This document shows positions 63,567 through 64,000 of a stretch of 64,000 bases of DNA, one piece after another. The notes under the pieces were generated by a model. It saw nothing but the letters and a program-made list of their open reading frames with translations. It was not told where the DNA came from and made no database searches. The DNA comes from Nitrospira sp. GTDB taxonomy: Bacteria; Nitrospirota; Nitrospiria; Nitrospirales; Nitrospiraceae. The DNA is taken from the NCBI GenBank assembly GCA_016715825.1, contig JADJXO010000002.1:434001-498000 (forward strand), written 5' to 3'. Position numbers and translations under genes: made by a program. Each line of letters starts with the position of its first letter. The first letter of the stretch is position 1.

Positions 63567-63686
63567 TATTCAGCGGCTTTCACTGGGTTTCACCCGATGT
63601 TGCTTGCGCCCTTAAGGAGACTTCGCTATATACAAGTGCATCGACATCTCTTGCGCAAATTTTCCATCAAAGGAGGAAGCTCCCGT

Positions 63687-64000
63687 ATGAACAAGATCCA
63701 GGTTGGAACGTGGGTGATCGGCCTTGCCTGTCTGTTGGGAACAGTTGGATGCACTGCGGGAAAAACTGCGATGCAGCCGGTATCTGAAGACTCAGCCAGG
63801 TCAGCCACGAGTGAGACGACGCCTACTCAAGCATCTTCTGAGAGCCTTTCAGATTCCCTGGAAGCGTGTCTGGCCGGGATTCCGAGTGACTCGACAGACG
63901 GCGCGAAGATGGTTGCCGAGCAGAGTTGTCAGGGGAATGAGCAACTCCGTCAAGGCATAGTTGGAACCGCCAGAACAAAGAGCGGTGGTCGTGCATCAGC
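63687..64000 (+). CDS. Lipoprotein, partial (runs off the window)
   Basis: ATG 63687 with AGGAGG 10 bp upstream. A lipoprotein signal (VIGLACLLGTVGC, lipobox) is followed by a Ser/Thr/Glu-rich linker and DSLEACLAGIPSDSTDGAKMVAEQSC. The frame is open to the end of the window (104 codons). Ser/Thr-rich envelope lipoprotein of unknown function; C-terminus lies outside the window. Confidence 0.7.
   Translation, partial: MNKIQVGTWVIGLACLLGTVGCTAGKTAMQPVSEDSARSATSETTPTQASSESLSDSLEACLAGIPSDSTDGAKMVAEQSCQGNEQLRQGIVGTARTKSGGRAS

Overview
The window reads as a chromosomal segment of a Gram-negative autotroph or chemolithotroph, most like Nitrospira (phylum Nitrospirota). This is an inference from gene content: an archaeal-type fructose-1,6-bisphosphate aldolase/phosphatase, a two-gene SufC-SufB/D iron-sulfur pair, dodecin, Slp, MlaA and MlaC envelope proteins, CzcA-type RND efflux, many CBS and universal-stress genes, and a relic of an archaeal-type S-adenosylmethionine synthetase. 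No rRNA, tRNA, CRISPR array or replication origin was seen.

Layout. 1-6000 (minus strand) is a type I secretion locus: RTX substrate, ABC transporter (broken by one base), HlyD adaptor, TolC. 6900-8600 is a decayed IS3-family element bridging the 3' end of a second RTX gene and the 5' end of a pcm gene. 8900-9430 is a methionine adenosyltransferase pseudogene with a large internal deletion. 9.5-17.6 kb holds envelope, stress and central-metabolism genes (MlaC, dodecin, adhesin-E-like lipoprotein, FBP aldolase/phosphatase, SufBD/SufC, Hsp20, Slp, DnaJ). 17.8-21.6 kb is a six-PAS soluble histidine kinase with a NarL-type regulator. 22-25.8 kb holds two tiny paralogous membrane proteins, MlaA, a broken USP and a glutathionyl-hydroquinone reductase. 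26-30.3 kb is a CzcB/CzcA efflux operon.

30.5-38.7 kb contains a TPR-FGE protein, a small acetyltransferase, a macro-domain protein, a translationally coupled M20 deacylase and GNAT-cNMP pair, two small zinc-ribbon/unknown genes, a four-CBS protein and an AEC transporter. 38.9-46.2 kb has an RlmL-like methyltransferase, two membrane-anchored L7/L12-CTD-like small proteins flanking a bacterioferritin-like protein, and a two-gene unit of unknown function. 46.6-54.0 kb is a carbohydrate/transport run: GT4, MFS, BON-repeat protein (frameshifted), a second MFS, glycogen debranching enzyme. 54.0-60.4 kb (minus strand) is USP, P-type ATPase, MacA-like adaptor and FtsX/MacB-like permease with no ABC ATPase gene beside it. 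60.6-64 kb has twin CBS proteins, an L,D-transpeptidase, a PII-like protein, an alcohol dehydrogenase relic and a lipoprotein running off the end.

The main theme is gene erosion: several genes are disabled by single-base frameshifts or by clean internal deletions. The most open biology lies in the small membrane proteins, the 44.0-46.2 kb pair, and the M20/GNAT-cNMP pair.
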